A program made the position numbers and the translations under genes. This document shows, one piece after another, positions 1 to 5,993 of a stretch of DNA of 5,993 bases (within the stretch, counting starts at the first letter, position 1; the number at the start of each line of letters is the position of its first letter). Below the pieces are notes generated by a model, which worked only from the letters and a program-made list of their open reading frames with translations, did not search any database and was not told the DNA's origin. The stretch covers positions 1 through 5,993 of the forward strand of contig JAKSBO010000070.1 of assembly GCA_022361095.1 (NCBI GenBank), read 5' to 3'. The stretch comes from Desulfobacterales bacterium. GTDB taxonomy: Bacteria; Desulfobacterota; Desulfobacteria; Desulfobacterales; Desulfobacteraceae.

Positions 1-40
1 CAAGTTCTTTTGCCAGAGCTTCAAGTTTTTTGTCGTCCAT
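1..40 (-). CDS. IS256-type (mutator family) transposase, N-terminal fragment cut by the window edge
   Basis: Only 13 codons are visible (MDDKKLEALAKEL), and the frame is open to the left edge. From memory, this acidic-then-basic opening matches the common start of IS256/mutator transposases in Proteobacteria (MDEKKLKALAAEL-like). Those are DDE enzymes that move the element by a circular intermediate. The catalytic DDE residues would lie outside the window. The ATG at 40 was chosen because an AAGGA ribosome-binding site lies about 11 nt upstream. An in-frame ATG at 52 would add MSTH, but AAGG abuts it too closely to serve it. The candidate terminal repeat at 92-118 supports the call. With so few residues a different small protein cannot be excluded. 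Confidence 0.6.
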   Translation of the reverse strand, partial: MDDKKLEALAKEL

Positions 41-71
41 GTGTGTGCTCATCCTTCGATTCAAGTTCTGG

Positions 72-98
72 GTAACTTATAGAATCATGAGCAGTTAC
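72..98. other. Inverted repeat inside the IS leader
   Basis: GTAACT at 72-77 is matched exactly by AGTTAC at 93-98, with a 15-nt loop. It lies between the element end and the transposase start. Some insertion sequences use leader hairpins to limit transposase expression from outside transcripts, but this stem does not cover the ribosome-binding site (about 52-56). A role is therefore unproven and chance is possible. Confidence 0.25.
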
Positions 99-118
99 AC
101 AATTTAATTTACAGCCTC
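92..118 (-). repeat. Candidate terminal inverted repeat of the IS256-type element
   Basis: Read on the minus strand, this stretch starts GAGGCTGTAAATTAAA and continues into TTGTGTAACTG. IS256-family ends often start with G and carry a TGTGTAA-type block about 20 bp in, which fits from memory of the family. The partner repeat lies beyond the window, so the inverted-repeat status is inferred. Confidence 0.5.
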
Positions 119-143
119 TGTGAAAATTGTTTTCGAGTAAGCC

Positions 144-2096
144 CTAAGACAGCTGAAACCGGCCTACCATTGTATTAAGGTTTTCAGCCAGCCTGGACAA
201 TTCGCCGGCACTGGTATAAATCTGACTGCTGCCTTGATTCATCTCATCGGCAGCATTGCTGACCTCAGTAATATCCTTTGTAACCTCAGCGGCCACAACA
301 GACGTCTGGGTTACATTTTCATTAACTTCCTGAATACCTTGTGAGGCCTGGGTAACATTATTTGCGATCTCCCGGGTTGTCACAGTCTGCTCTTCAATGG
401 CAGAGGCAACAGAGGTAACGATTTCATTTATCTCATTAATAATTCCCACGATGGATTCAATGGCATCTACAGATTCATTGGTTGTTGTCTGAACCCCTGA
501 AATTTTGTCGCTTATTTCCCTTGTTGCCTCGGCAGTCTGCTGGGCAAGCACCTTAATCTCACCTGCCACAACGGCAAAGCCTTTACCGGACGCACCGGCC
601 CTTGCAGCCTCAATGGTTGCGTTAAGGGCCAGCAGGTTAGTCTGCTCGGATATGTCGGCAATGGTTTCTGTCACCTTACTGATTTCAGATGCCGCCCTGC
701 CAAGGTTATCTACCTTTAAGGAGACCTGTTTCGCTGTTTGAACAGCCAGGGCCGTTGTTTCGCTGCCTTTTGCCGTGCTGCCGGCAATTTCCTTTATAGT
801 GGACGACATCTGCTCGGCGGCCGTGACAATCGTTTGAATATTTACACTCGTCTGTTCTGTGGCTGCTGCAACAGAGTTCATATTAGCGGCCATCTCCTCG
901 GCAGAACCCGAAACATTATTGGACCTTTCCGCAGTCTGTTCCGAATTTGTCGTTATTTGCTCCGAAATAACAGATAATTCCGTCGAAGAAGCCGTCAGGG
1001 TCTGTACCCCATCTGCAACATCCTTGAACATACGGATCAAATTTTCAGCCATATATTTCATGTTGTTATACACACCTTTACTCTTTTTCGGATCAAATTT
1101 GACAGCCAGGTTCCCGTTCGCAATACTATTGGTAATATCTACAATATCCGCAGGATCTCCTCCAAGCTGAGAAACAACACCCAGCCTGATAAAAAAAGCG
1201 GTTCCAATTCCCATGGCAATAGCCAGGAACGCAACCCCGACAATCAGCCGCTTTGCTTTGATAATTTGCAGGTCTGTTTTCTGCTGCTGGCCGTCCAGGG
1301 ACACCTTGACGGCATTCTGAACGTTGCGGGCGCATGCCACCATGGTATCGTTAATTTTATTTTGTGAATCTTTCAATGCTTTAAGTTTGGAGAACGCCTG
1401 GCGGTATGTATCTGCAGCCTCTATTATCGGCCTTACAGACTTTGCTTTTGCAACGATTTCATCAAGTATGCTGTTGACCTTGTTGAAATAGGATTCCTCT
1501 TTGCGGACCAGGAAATTTTTCTCCTGGCGACGGCATTGCAGCACCTGTTGAATAATGGCCTCGGAATTCTCCGTCCTCTCCATTGAATTTGTAATCTGAC
1601 TTGGATCTGCATGCCGGGCTATCAGATGTTCACATTCGGCCCGCTCCGCTTTGAGAACGGCCTTGGCGGCGGCTTCCATCTGCCGCGCCGACGCCACCAT
1701 GACCGCATCCGCTTCTTTTATGCTGTTTTCCAGGGAAATATAGGTATCAAATGCCTGCCGGTACTTGTCCGCCATCCTGCCCATCTCATCCAACTGCAGA
1801 AGGGTTTGGGGGTTCGTTGAACGGGTCCTGATTGTTTCGATTTCCTCTTTGAGTAACTCCCATTGTGCGATGACAACCGTCACATAGGACTCGTCACCCC
1901 TGAGGATAAAATTTTTTTCCTGCTGCCGCGTTTCGTACATGGTTATCGCCAGATTCCCAGTGTCAACGGCATCGGTCATTTGCCTGACCACGCTTGAAAG
2001 TCCGTTAAACCCTGCTGTTGAGGCCACCAGCATCAAGACTAAAACGACGCCGAATCCAACACTGATTTTTGTTCCAAGTTTTATACGCTTTAACAT
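144..2096 (-). CDS. Methyl-accepting chemotaxis protein with a helical bimodular (HBM-like) sensor domain
   Basis: This 650-residue transmembrane chemoreceptor would signal to CheA/CheW arrays. A basic N-terminus leads into TM1 (about 11-31). A periplasmic all-helical region (about 32-282) is followed by TM2 (about 283-303), a HAMP-like linker (about 304-357) and a long coiled-coil signalling domain. The conserved hairpin tip is at about 482-521 ([20 protein letters not shown], then [15 protein letters not shown]), flanked by Gln/Glu-rich methylation-type helices. The sensor carries two copies of an R-Q-E-K-N-F motif, at 57-71 ([15 protein letters not shown]) and 189-203 ([15 protein letters not shown]). 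These are typical of HBM domains, some of which bind TCA-cycle acids, but the ligand here cannot be read from sequence. The protein ends GRFQLS, with no CheR-docking pentapeptide. ATG 2096 has an AGGAGAG site 8 nt upstream. The sensor kinase gene lies 59 bp upstream on the same strand. Confidence 0.95.
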   Translation of the reverse strand: MLKRIKLGTKISVGFGVVLVLMLVASTAGFNGLSSVVRQMTDAVDTGNLAITMYETRQQEKNFILRGDESYVTVVIAQWELLKEEIETIRTRSTNPQTLLQLDEMGRMADKYRQAFDTYISLENSIKEADAVMVASARQMEAAAKAVLKAERAECEHLIARHADPSQITNSMERTENSEAIIQQVLQCRRQEKNFLVRKEESYFNKVNSILDEIVAKAKSVRPIIEAADTYRQAFSKLKALKDSQNKINDTMVACARNVQNAVKVSLDGQQQKTDLQIIKAKRLIVGVAFLAIAMGIGTAFFIRLGVVSQLGGDPADIVDITNSIANGNLAVKFDPKKSKGVYNNMKYMAENLIRMFKDVADGVQTLTASSTELSVISEQITTNSEQTAERSNNVSGSAEEMAANMNSVAAATEQTSVNIQTIVTAAEQMSSTIKEIAGSTAKGSETTALAVQTAKQVSLKVDNLGRAASEISKVTETIADISEQTNLLALNATIEAARAGASGKGFAVVAGEIKVLAQQTAEATREISDKISGVQTTTNESVDAIESIVGIINEINEIVTSVASAIEEQTVTTREIANNVTQASQGIQEVNENVTQTSVVAAEVTKDITEVSNAADEMNQGSSQIYTSAGELSRLAENLNTMVGRFQLS

Positions 2097-2104
2097 ATTT
2101 TTTA

Positions 2105-2111
2105 CTCTCCT
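2105..2111 (-). promoter_or_regulatory. Ribosome-binding site of the chemoreceptor gene
   Basis: The minus strand reads AGGAGAG, separated by 8 nt from the ATG at 2096. This is a strong Shine-Dalgarno match at good spacing and fixes the start codon. It lies about 10 nt downstream of the hairpin at 2122-2137, so that hairpin does not directly hide it. Confidence 0.8.
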
Positions 2112-2121
2112 GTTTAAATTA

Positions 2122-2137
2122 CCGCCCTTTGGGGCGG
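2122..2137 (-). terminator. GC-rich hairpin between kinase and chemoreceptor: weak terminator or attenuator
   Basis: The minus strand reads CCGCCC, loop CAAA, GGGCGG: a perfect 6-bp GC stem. It is followed by TAATTTAAAC rather than an unbroken T tract. It starts 18 nt after the kinase stop codon and ends 25 nt before the chemoreceptor start. The poor T run suggests partial termination, or an mRNA-stability or processing element that gives the two genes different expression, rather than a full stop. No convincing separate promoter for the chemoreceptor is visible in the 59-bp gap. Confidence 0.45.
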
Positions 2138-2155
2138 GCTGTTAGTCTTTAGCTG

Positions 2156-4783
2156 TTAGAAAATGGAAATTTCTCTGCCGTTTAATTGTTTTCCGATCTC
2201 ACCGGTGCTGTTTATCGTTTTTGATATCAATATTGACAGCACCTTCATATTTACGGGTTTTAATAAGATTTTCTTGACATTAGCAGAATCTACCCATGCC
2301 TTTCTTTCGTCTTTTTTAGATCCCGTACAGATAATGACAGGAATATCAGGATTAATTTTTTTAAGTTCCCGGGCCAACTCTCCACCTGTTAACTCAGGCA
2401 TCGTCAAATCCGTGATCACCAGGTCGAATGTATTCGGATTGGCTTTCAATATCTCAAGCGCCTTACCACTGCTTTTACAGACAGTGGCTTCATACCCGAG
2501 CCGCTGAAGAAAATTTTTCCCCATTTCTATAATCTGTTCTTCATCATCTACAAGCAGAATATGCCCTGTCCCTTTCATGCAATTACTTTCGACAACCGGA
2601 AGTGATTTGGTTTTGGTGCATGAACCAAGCACAGGCAGATATATGTAGAAACAGGTTCCTCTATCCGGCTCACTGATGACTTTAATGTCCCCGCCTGCTT
2701 TTTTAACGATTCCGTGAACAACCGACAGACCAAGCCCGGTACCTTTTGCGGCTTTTTTGGTTGTAAAATAGGGCTCGAATATTTTTAAAAGAGTCTTTTT
2801 GCCCATGCCAACGCCTGTATCGGAAATTAACAATTGCACGTATCTGCCAGGCTGTAACGCCAAAAAACGGGGTAACGCATTGTCGTCAATGCCCGTTTCA
2901 CAAAGTTCTACCGTAAGTGTTCCGCCGCTGTTCTCCATGGCTTGATATGCGTTTGTACACAAATTCATAATAATCTGATGAATCTGGGTGGGATCCGCCA
3001 TGATGCGGCTGCAGTTCATATCTATTTTCTGGACAATATTAATGGTTTTGGGAATGGTCTCCCTTAAAAGGCTAAGTGCCTCCTTCACAATAGGCTGAAC
3101 CAGCACCGGAGTTGTTTCACCCTGGGTTTGCCTGCTGAACGAGAGAATCTGAGTGATCAGTTTCTTTGCCCGGTCTGATGCCCTAAGGATATTCATCAGA
3201 CATTTATAGGGATAACTGTCTTTGGCGGTGTCCATCAGCAGGATTTCAGCATACCCTGTAATGGGGAAAAGAATATTATTAAAATCATGGGCGATTCCGC
3301 TTGCCAAAATAGCGATGGCTTCCATTCTCTGGGTCCGGATCAAATGATCTTTTAGCCGTATATTCTCTTTTTCAACGGACAACATGTCAGTAATATCGCC
3401 AATCACCACAATGAATCCTTCTGAGTGATCCGAGGCATCTAACGGGCATGCCAGGAATGAACAATAAAAATCAGTTCCATCCCTCTTGATGCATCGGCTT
3501 GTCGCCTTGAACGGTTTTAATTCGGCATTATCGGAATAGAGTACGTTACCTATCTTTTGATACGTGGCTTTGTCAGGGTAAAACATTAAGGTGCTTTTCC
3601 CTATTAACGCATCATCTTCATATCCGAACATTGCGTGCAGTGTCTCGTTTGCCCAGCAAACCTTGCGCTGTTTAGCCAGGCAGATTCCCACCGATGAAGC
3701 CTGGCTGATTGCACTGAGCTTCTGTTTATTGAATTTCAGCGACTGCTCGTACAAACGGTACCGCTGATAGCTGCTTCTGAATAAAAGCACCCCTCCCGTC
3801 GAAAAAACAGCAACTATGAAAAACAGGGTATAGTCATGATATCTCTCTATTTTTCCGATAATTGTATCAAGGGAATTTTTTGGAGAACAAATCGCTACGG
3901 ACCAGTTTAAATCCGCGATTTTTACCGGTGAATAGGCCACGAATTTTTCAATATATCCCTTTTGATTTCGATGCCATCCGGAAAAATAAGTATCCGCACC
4001 TTCATGGCCCTGTATCATTTTTTCTTGAATTTTTTCTATTTTCTCATATGAAAAGGCCTGATTTTTTTCCTCCCTGGCACCAAAACTGTTTCTGCCTTCA
4101 AATTCTCTAACGGGATGTACGAGAAAATAACCTTCCGAATCCAGAACCCATGCATATTCAACGGCCTTCTCTGATACAATGGGGTTTATAATCGTGTTTA
4201 AAACAGTTATCGGATCAAAAGATCCCACCAAGACACCTTTGATGCGAGGTGCGAACGGGTCGTTTTTAAAAACGGGAATGGCGATCCTGATTCTTGGTTC
4301 ATTTTTTTCATTGTAAAGAAAACTGGAAATCGCTATTTTTCCAGTTGCCAGTGCCCTTTTATAATAACGCTCAGTATCGTATCTTTTTCCGATCAAGTTC
4401 CCGCGGAACCCTTCTCGTGGCCAAATAGACGTCAACACGCCCTTTGTATCTAAAAATCGTATGGAGGTAACGTTCTGACACCCCGTATATCGTTGACAAA
4501 ACAACTCATTAAAAGACAGGTTTGAGGACAACTCCCGGCCGGTATTTGCCATGAAATAGAGGTCGGAAATAAATTGGCCAATATTTTTTTCAATAACGGA
4601 TGCGACTAATTTTGTCTCTATGAGCTGCTGAACGCTATACTGCCGGGCGGCCATGTGCCGTAATCCATGCCGGCACTTTCTGTTGAAATATATCGCAATG
4701 ATAGTAACAATAAGGATGGTCAGGGTAATAAAAAATAAAAACAGTTTTTTGGGGGGCGTCATTTCTTTTTTCCGGATATTCAT
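2156..4783 (-). CDS. Membrane hybrid sensor histidine kinase (Cache-like sensor, PAS, HisKA, HATPase, receiver)
   Basis: This 875-residue inner-membrane kinase senses outside signals and passes phosphate from His to its own receiver. TM1 is at about 13-33 and TM2 at about 319-336. The periplasmic region between them looks like a double Cache (PDC) fold: RYDTERYYKRAL at 134-145 resembles the Cache D..R.WY..A motif with Tyr for Trp, and VLDSEGYFLVHP at 213-224 marks the second lobe. A PAS domain follows (about 353-467, ending GDITD). The H-box GIAHDFNN carries phospho-accepting H499. The ATPase has its N-box at 607-615 (N611), DTGVGM at 655-660, FEPYFTTK at 669-676 and GTGLGL at 681-686. The receiver (about 740-855) has D746/D747, phospho-acceptor D792, T820 and K842. 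All catalytic residues are present, so it should be active. No output domain follows the receiver, so a separate phosphotransfer partner is expected. The start at 4783 has only a weak GGGAA site; M8 (4762) is an alternative. Confidence 0.95.
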   Translation of the reverse strand: MNIRKKEMTPPKKLFLFFITLTILIVTIIAIYFNRKCRHGLRHMAARQYSVQQLIETKLVASVIEKNIGQFISDLYFMANTGRELSSNLSFNELFCQRYTGCQNVTSIRFLDTKGVLTSIWPREGFRGNLIGKRYDTERYYKRALATGKIAISSFLYNEKNEPRIRIAIPVFKNDPFAPRIKGVLVGSFDPITVLNTIINPIVSEKAVEYAWVLDSEGYFLVHPVREFEGRNSFGAREEKNQAFSYEKIEKIQEKMIQGHEGADTYFSGWHRNQKGYIEKFVAYSPVKIADLNWSVAICSPKNSLDTIIGKIERYHDYTLFFIVAVFSTGGVLLFRSSYQRYRLYEQSLKFNKQKLSAISQASSVGICLAKQRKVCWANETLHAMFGYEDDALIGKSTLMFYPDKATYQKIGNVLYSDNAELKPFKATSRCIKRDGTDFYCSFLACPLDASDHSEGFIVVIGDITDMLSVEKENIRLKDHLIRTQRMEAIAILASGIAHDFNNILFPITGYAEILLMDTAKDSYPYKCLMNILRASDRAKKLITQILSFSRQTQGETTPVLVQPIVKEALSLLRETIPKTINIVQKIDMNCSRIMADPTQIHQIIMNLCTNAYQAMENSGGTLTVELCETGIDDNALPRFLALQPGRYVQLLISDTGVGMGKKTLLKIFEPYFTTKKAAKGTGLGLSVVHGIVKKAGGDIKVISEPDRGTCFYIYLPVLGSCTKTKSLPVVESNCMKGTGHILLVDDEEQIIEMGKNFLQRLGYEATVCKSSGKALEILKANPNTFDLVITDLTMPELTGGELARELKKINPDIPVIICTGSKKDERKAWVDSANVKKILLKPVNMKVLSILISKTINSTGEIGKQLNGREISIF

Positions 4784-4798
4784 AAATGTTCCCAGTTT

Positions 4799-4827
4799 TG
4801 TATATTAAAACTCTAATCGTTCCTCAA
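4799..4827 (-). promoter_or_regulatory. Possible sigma-70-type promoter for the sensor kinase gene
   Basis: On the minus strand TTGAGG (4822-4827) and TATACA (4799-4804) are separated by exactly 17 bp; each matches consensus at 4 of 6 positions. Transcription would begin near 4792, leaving only about 9 nt before the ATG at 4783 but about 30 nt before the in-frame ATG at 4762. If the promoter is real it favours the shorter start. AT-rich sequence makes chance matches likely. Confidence 0.3.
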
Positions 4828-4866
4828 TTCGTCATCAGCAGCAGGGCGTTGTTGCCACATGTATTA

Positions 4867-5144
4867 TTTTATAAGAACGTCAGGGTTAGTTACTCGGATT
4901 TTTCAAGCTTTGTTGCGGGCTATGCCCGGCGGTTGATATGTCAGGCCGGCCCGCGGTTGTTTTATAAAAAAGTCTGTGTAAGTTACTCAGATCTTTCAAA
5001 CTTTGTTGTGGGTTGAGCCTGGCAGCTGATATGTCAGGTCAGCCCGTGGCTGTTATATGAAAGCACCGATAAGCTGCGAAGCTACTTTTATATTTTATTA
5101 TGGGTCAAGCATATGTATTGATAGGCCAGATCGGCCCATGGCCG
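4867..5144. repeat. Three tandem copies of a roughly 93-bp unit with a conserved long-range stem
   Basis: The copies are 4867-4959 (93 bp), 4960-5052 (93 bp) and 5053-5144 (92 bp). By hand alignment copies 1 and 2 agree at 74 of 93 positions. Copies 2 and 3 agree at 35 of 53 positions over the last part, with weaker similarity before it. Most differences are transitions. Each unit contains a stem formed by TTGCGGGC/GCCCGCGG (4913-4920 with 4949-4956), TTGTGGGT/GCCCGTGG (5006-5013 with 5042-5049) or TTATGGGT/GCCCATGG (5098-5105 with 5134-5141). Pairing is kept by matched changes and G.U wobbles when the plus strand is read as RNA. Identity is unknown. It could be a structured RNA, a structured intergenic DNA repeat, or degenerate array remains. 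Confidence 0.85.
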
Positions 5145-5185
5145 TTATTCAGCATGTTGCCTAAATATTATATCGCAATTTTAAT

Positions 5186-5202
5186 ATGTTACGAAATAAC
5201 AT
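5186..5202. other. Small perfect inverted repeat
   Basis: ATGTTA at 5186-5191 is matched exactly by TAACAT at 5197-5202 around the 5-nt loop CGAAA. It could be a protein-binding operator or a short RNA hairpin in the region just beyond the repeat array. There is no T tract, so it is not an intrinsic terminator. A 6-bp AT-rich stem can arise by chance. Confidence 0.3.
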
Positions 5203-5278
5203 CCCGGGTGCTCACATGAACGAAGTATAGCAAAATACATGCCTGAAAATCGGAATACGATTATAATTACAAACTTCA

Positions 5279-5295
5279 GCCCGCGATCTTCGGGC
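5279..5295. other. Small GC-rich hairpin
   Basis: GCCCG at 5279-5283 pairs perfectly with CGGGC at 5291-5295 across a 7-nt loop. Neither strand has a T run after the stem, so an intrinsic terminator is unlikely. Function is unknown. Confidence 0.3.
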
Positions 5296-5357
5296 ATAGC
5301 ATATGACTGTGTACAAAACCGGGAAAAGTATGGAAAATTTATTTATAGAACAAATGA

Positions 5358-5377
5358 AATGCCCTTAATAGGGCATT
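5358..5377 (-). terminator. Second hairpin downstream of the HD-GYP gene, possible back-up terminator
   Basis: AATGCCCT (5358-5365) and AGGGCATT (5370-5377) form a perfect 8-bp stem with a 4-nt loop. On the minus strand the stem is followed by TCATTTGTTC, a broken T-rich tail; on the plus strand the following bases are A-rich. It lies 18 bp beyond the stronger terminator at 5396-5441, so it may catch residual read-through from the HD-GYP side or simply protect the transcript end. Confidence 0.45.
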
Positions 5378-5395
5378 AAACAAGTGGCAGGACAG

Positions 5396-5441
5396 AAAAA
5401 ACCGACATCAAAAGGCTTTGATTGTTGTGAATGGATGTCAG
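5396..5441 (-). terminator. Rho-independent terminator of the HD-GYP gene
   Basis: On the minus strand CTGACATC pairs with GATGTCGG (8 bp including one G.U) and is followed at once by TTTTTT (5396-5401). The loop is large, 24 nt, which is unusual but tolerated. It begins 73 nt after the HD-GYP stop codon at 5515. Its position argues that the HD-GYP transcript ends here and that the kinase gene is transcribed separately. Confidence 0.65.
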
Positions 5442-5514
5442 GATTTCTTTCAAGGTGTAAATATTTTTTACAGATGCGATCCCATTTGGGATAAGCTCTT
5501 TTAAACAATATGTA

Positions 5515-5993
5515 TCAAGTTCTAAAATCTGCTTGATCCCGCTCGCTGAGCATGAAATTCTCCAGATCGACCTCTTCAAAGTATCCAATGGTTTCCCGAA
5601 TTTTTAAAAATTCAGAAAAATAGGTAATGAACAGGTCTGTCAGCTCGGGATCAAAATGCCTGCCTTTTTCCTTCCGGATCACGTCCAGTGCAATGTGAGG
5701 CGGATAGGGATCTTTGTATGGCCGTTTTGAGGTCAGGGCATCAAAGGCATCCACGATGGAGACGATGCGCCCGCTCAACGGAATATCCTTCCCTTTCAGT
5801 CCATTGGGATACCCCTGTCCGTCATAACGCTCGTGATGGGTCAGGGCAATCTCCCGGGCCATTTCCAGAATCCTGGATTTTGACCTGGAAAGCAACTGAG
5901 CACCAATGGTGGTGTGCGTTTTCATGACCTCAAATTCTTCACTGCTCAACTTACCGGGTTTAAGCAGAATTTTATCCGGAATACCGATTTTTC
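5515..5993 (-). CDS. HD-GYP domain cyclic-di-GMP phosphodiesterase, C-terminal part (5' end outside the window)
   Basis: The frame is open to the right edge and gives 158 whole residues, starting [15 protein letters not shown]. This is the segment that directly follows the HD dyad in HD-GYP proteins, so the catalytic HD pair itself is just outside. Visible metal-site and signature residues are the His of [13 protein letters not shown], then [16 protein letters not shown] with the GYP triad, and [14 protein letters not shown] with its conserved Asp. Members hydrolyse c-di-GMP to pGpG or GMP and so promote motility and dispersal. All the usual visible residues are intact, so activity is likely. 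The tail after FLKIRET is a short variable extension that ends in TGA at 5515. The N-terminal partner (often a receiver domain, as in RpfG-like proteins) cannot be seen. TTG at 5949 is an internal codon, not the start. Confidence 0.93.
   Translation of the reverse strand, partial: KIGIPDKILLKPGKLSSEEFEVMKTHTTIGAQLLSRSKSRILEMAREIALTHHERYDGQGYPNGLKGKDIPLSGRIVSIVDAFDALTSKRPYKDPYPPHIALDVIRKEKGRHFDPELTDLFITYFSEFLKIRETIGYFEEVDLENFMLSERDQADFRT

Larger units (their letters stand above)
1..118 (-). mobile_element. Left portion of a probable IS256-family insertion sequence
   Basis: This segment holds the start of the transposase-like gene and its upstream region, ending in a candidate terminal inverted repeat. 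Its outer end appears to be near position 118, where the minus strand begins GAGGCTGTAAATT. The element sits 25 bp past the stop codon of the chemoreceptor gene and is in the same orientation, so chemoreceptor transcripts could run into it. The other end, the second inverted repeat and the target duplication are outside the window, so the boundary is an estimate. If 118 is right, the target duplication would begin TGTGAAAA at 119. Confidence 0.55.
4784..5395. other. Gene-free intergenic region with tandem repeats and small hairpins
   Basis: About 610 bp lie between the end of the HD-GYP transcript and the kinase start. No frame here looks convincingly protein-coding: the longest plus-strand frame (4786-5016) mainly reads through the repeat units, and a 46-codon plus frame (5239-5379) has no good ribosome-binding site. 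The region holds the 93-bp repeat array (4867-5144), perfect hairpins at 5186-5202 and 5279-5295, a third hairpin at 5358-5377, and a possible kinase promoter near 4799-4827. I saw no tRNA, rRNA or known riboswitch. Confidence 0.7.

Noticed and set aside
76..102. A promoter for the transposase (TTGTGT and TATAAG on the minus strand).
   Set aside because: The spacing is only 15 bp and the -35 match is poor, so I did not annotate it.
505..1170. Several plus-strand frames opposite the chemoreceptor gene.
   Set aside because: They are antisense mirrors of a well-supported gene with conserved protein motifs; they have no motifs of their own.
2163..2507. A 114-codon plus-strand frame opposite the receiver domain of the kinase.
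   Set aside because: It is antisense to conserved receiver residues (D792, T820, K842), and the sense frame explains the sequence fully.
4867..5144. CRISPR array or integron attC sites as an explanation for the repeats.
   Set aside because: The similarity covers the whole 93-bp period with no unique spacers between constant repeats, no cas genes are visible, and no attC core-site pattern or gene cassettes are present.
5239..5379. A 46-codon plus-strand frame starting MPENRNTIII and ending in the hairpin at 5358-5377.
   Set aside because: No good ribosome-binding site, no recognised relative, and a length expected by chance. It could be revisited if plus-strand transcription is found here.
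5376..5588. A 70-codon minus-strand frame after and overlapping the HD-GYP 3' end.
   Set aside because: It starts at a TTG inside the HD-GYP gene, overlaps it by about 74 nt in another frame, and runs through the intrinsic terminator at 5396-5441. No recognisable protein features.

Overview
The window suggests a motile or surface-sensing Gram-negative bacterium of moderate GC content. The style of the hybrid kinase and the chemoreceptor resembles what is common in Desulfobacterota (sulfate-reducing 'deltaproteobacteria'), but this is inferred from protein style and no marker gene is present. All recognisable genes lie on the minus strand, so transcription runs from the right edge to the left edge.

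Right to left, the layout is as follows. (1) The 3' part of an HD-GYP cyclic-di-GMP phosphodiesterase runs in from the right edge and stops at 5515. A good intrinsic terminator follows it (5396-5441), then a second hairpin (5358-5377). (2) A gene-free stretch of about 610 bp (4784-5395) holds three tandem copies of a roughly 93-bp unit (4867-5144) plus two small perfect hairpins. (3) A full-length membrane hybrid histidine kinase (periplasmic Cache-type sensor, PAS, HisKA/HATPase, receiver) spans 2156-4783. (4) After 59 bp containing a GC-rich hairpin comes a complete methyl-accepting chemotaxis protein (144-2096) with a helical bimodular (HBM-like) sensor. (5) At the left edge lies what looks like the terminal inverted repeat and first 13 codons of an IS256-type transposase, inserted about 25 bp beyond the chemoreceptor stop codon.

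Functionally this is a signal-transduction cluster: a c-di-GMP hydrolase, a phosphorelay sensor kinase and a chemoreceptor. The kinase and receptor are close enough to share a transcript, although the hairpin between them may reduce read-through. The HD-GYP gene appears to be a separate unit because a terminator closes it.

The coding content is ordinary. The least explained element is the repeat array at 4867-5144. Its three units keep a long-range stem with paired substitutions (G-C to G.U to A-U), and the wobbles are allowed only if the plus strand is the RNA. That makes a plus-strand structured RNA, or a structured DNA repeat, worth testing. No complete new system is visible in this window.
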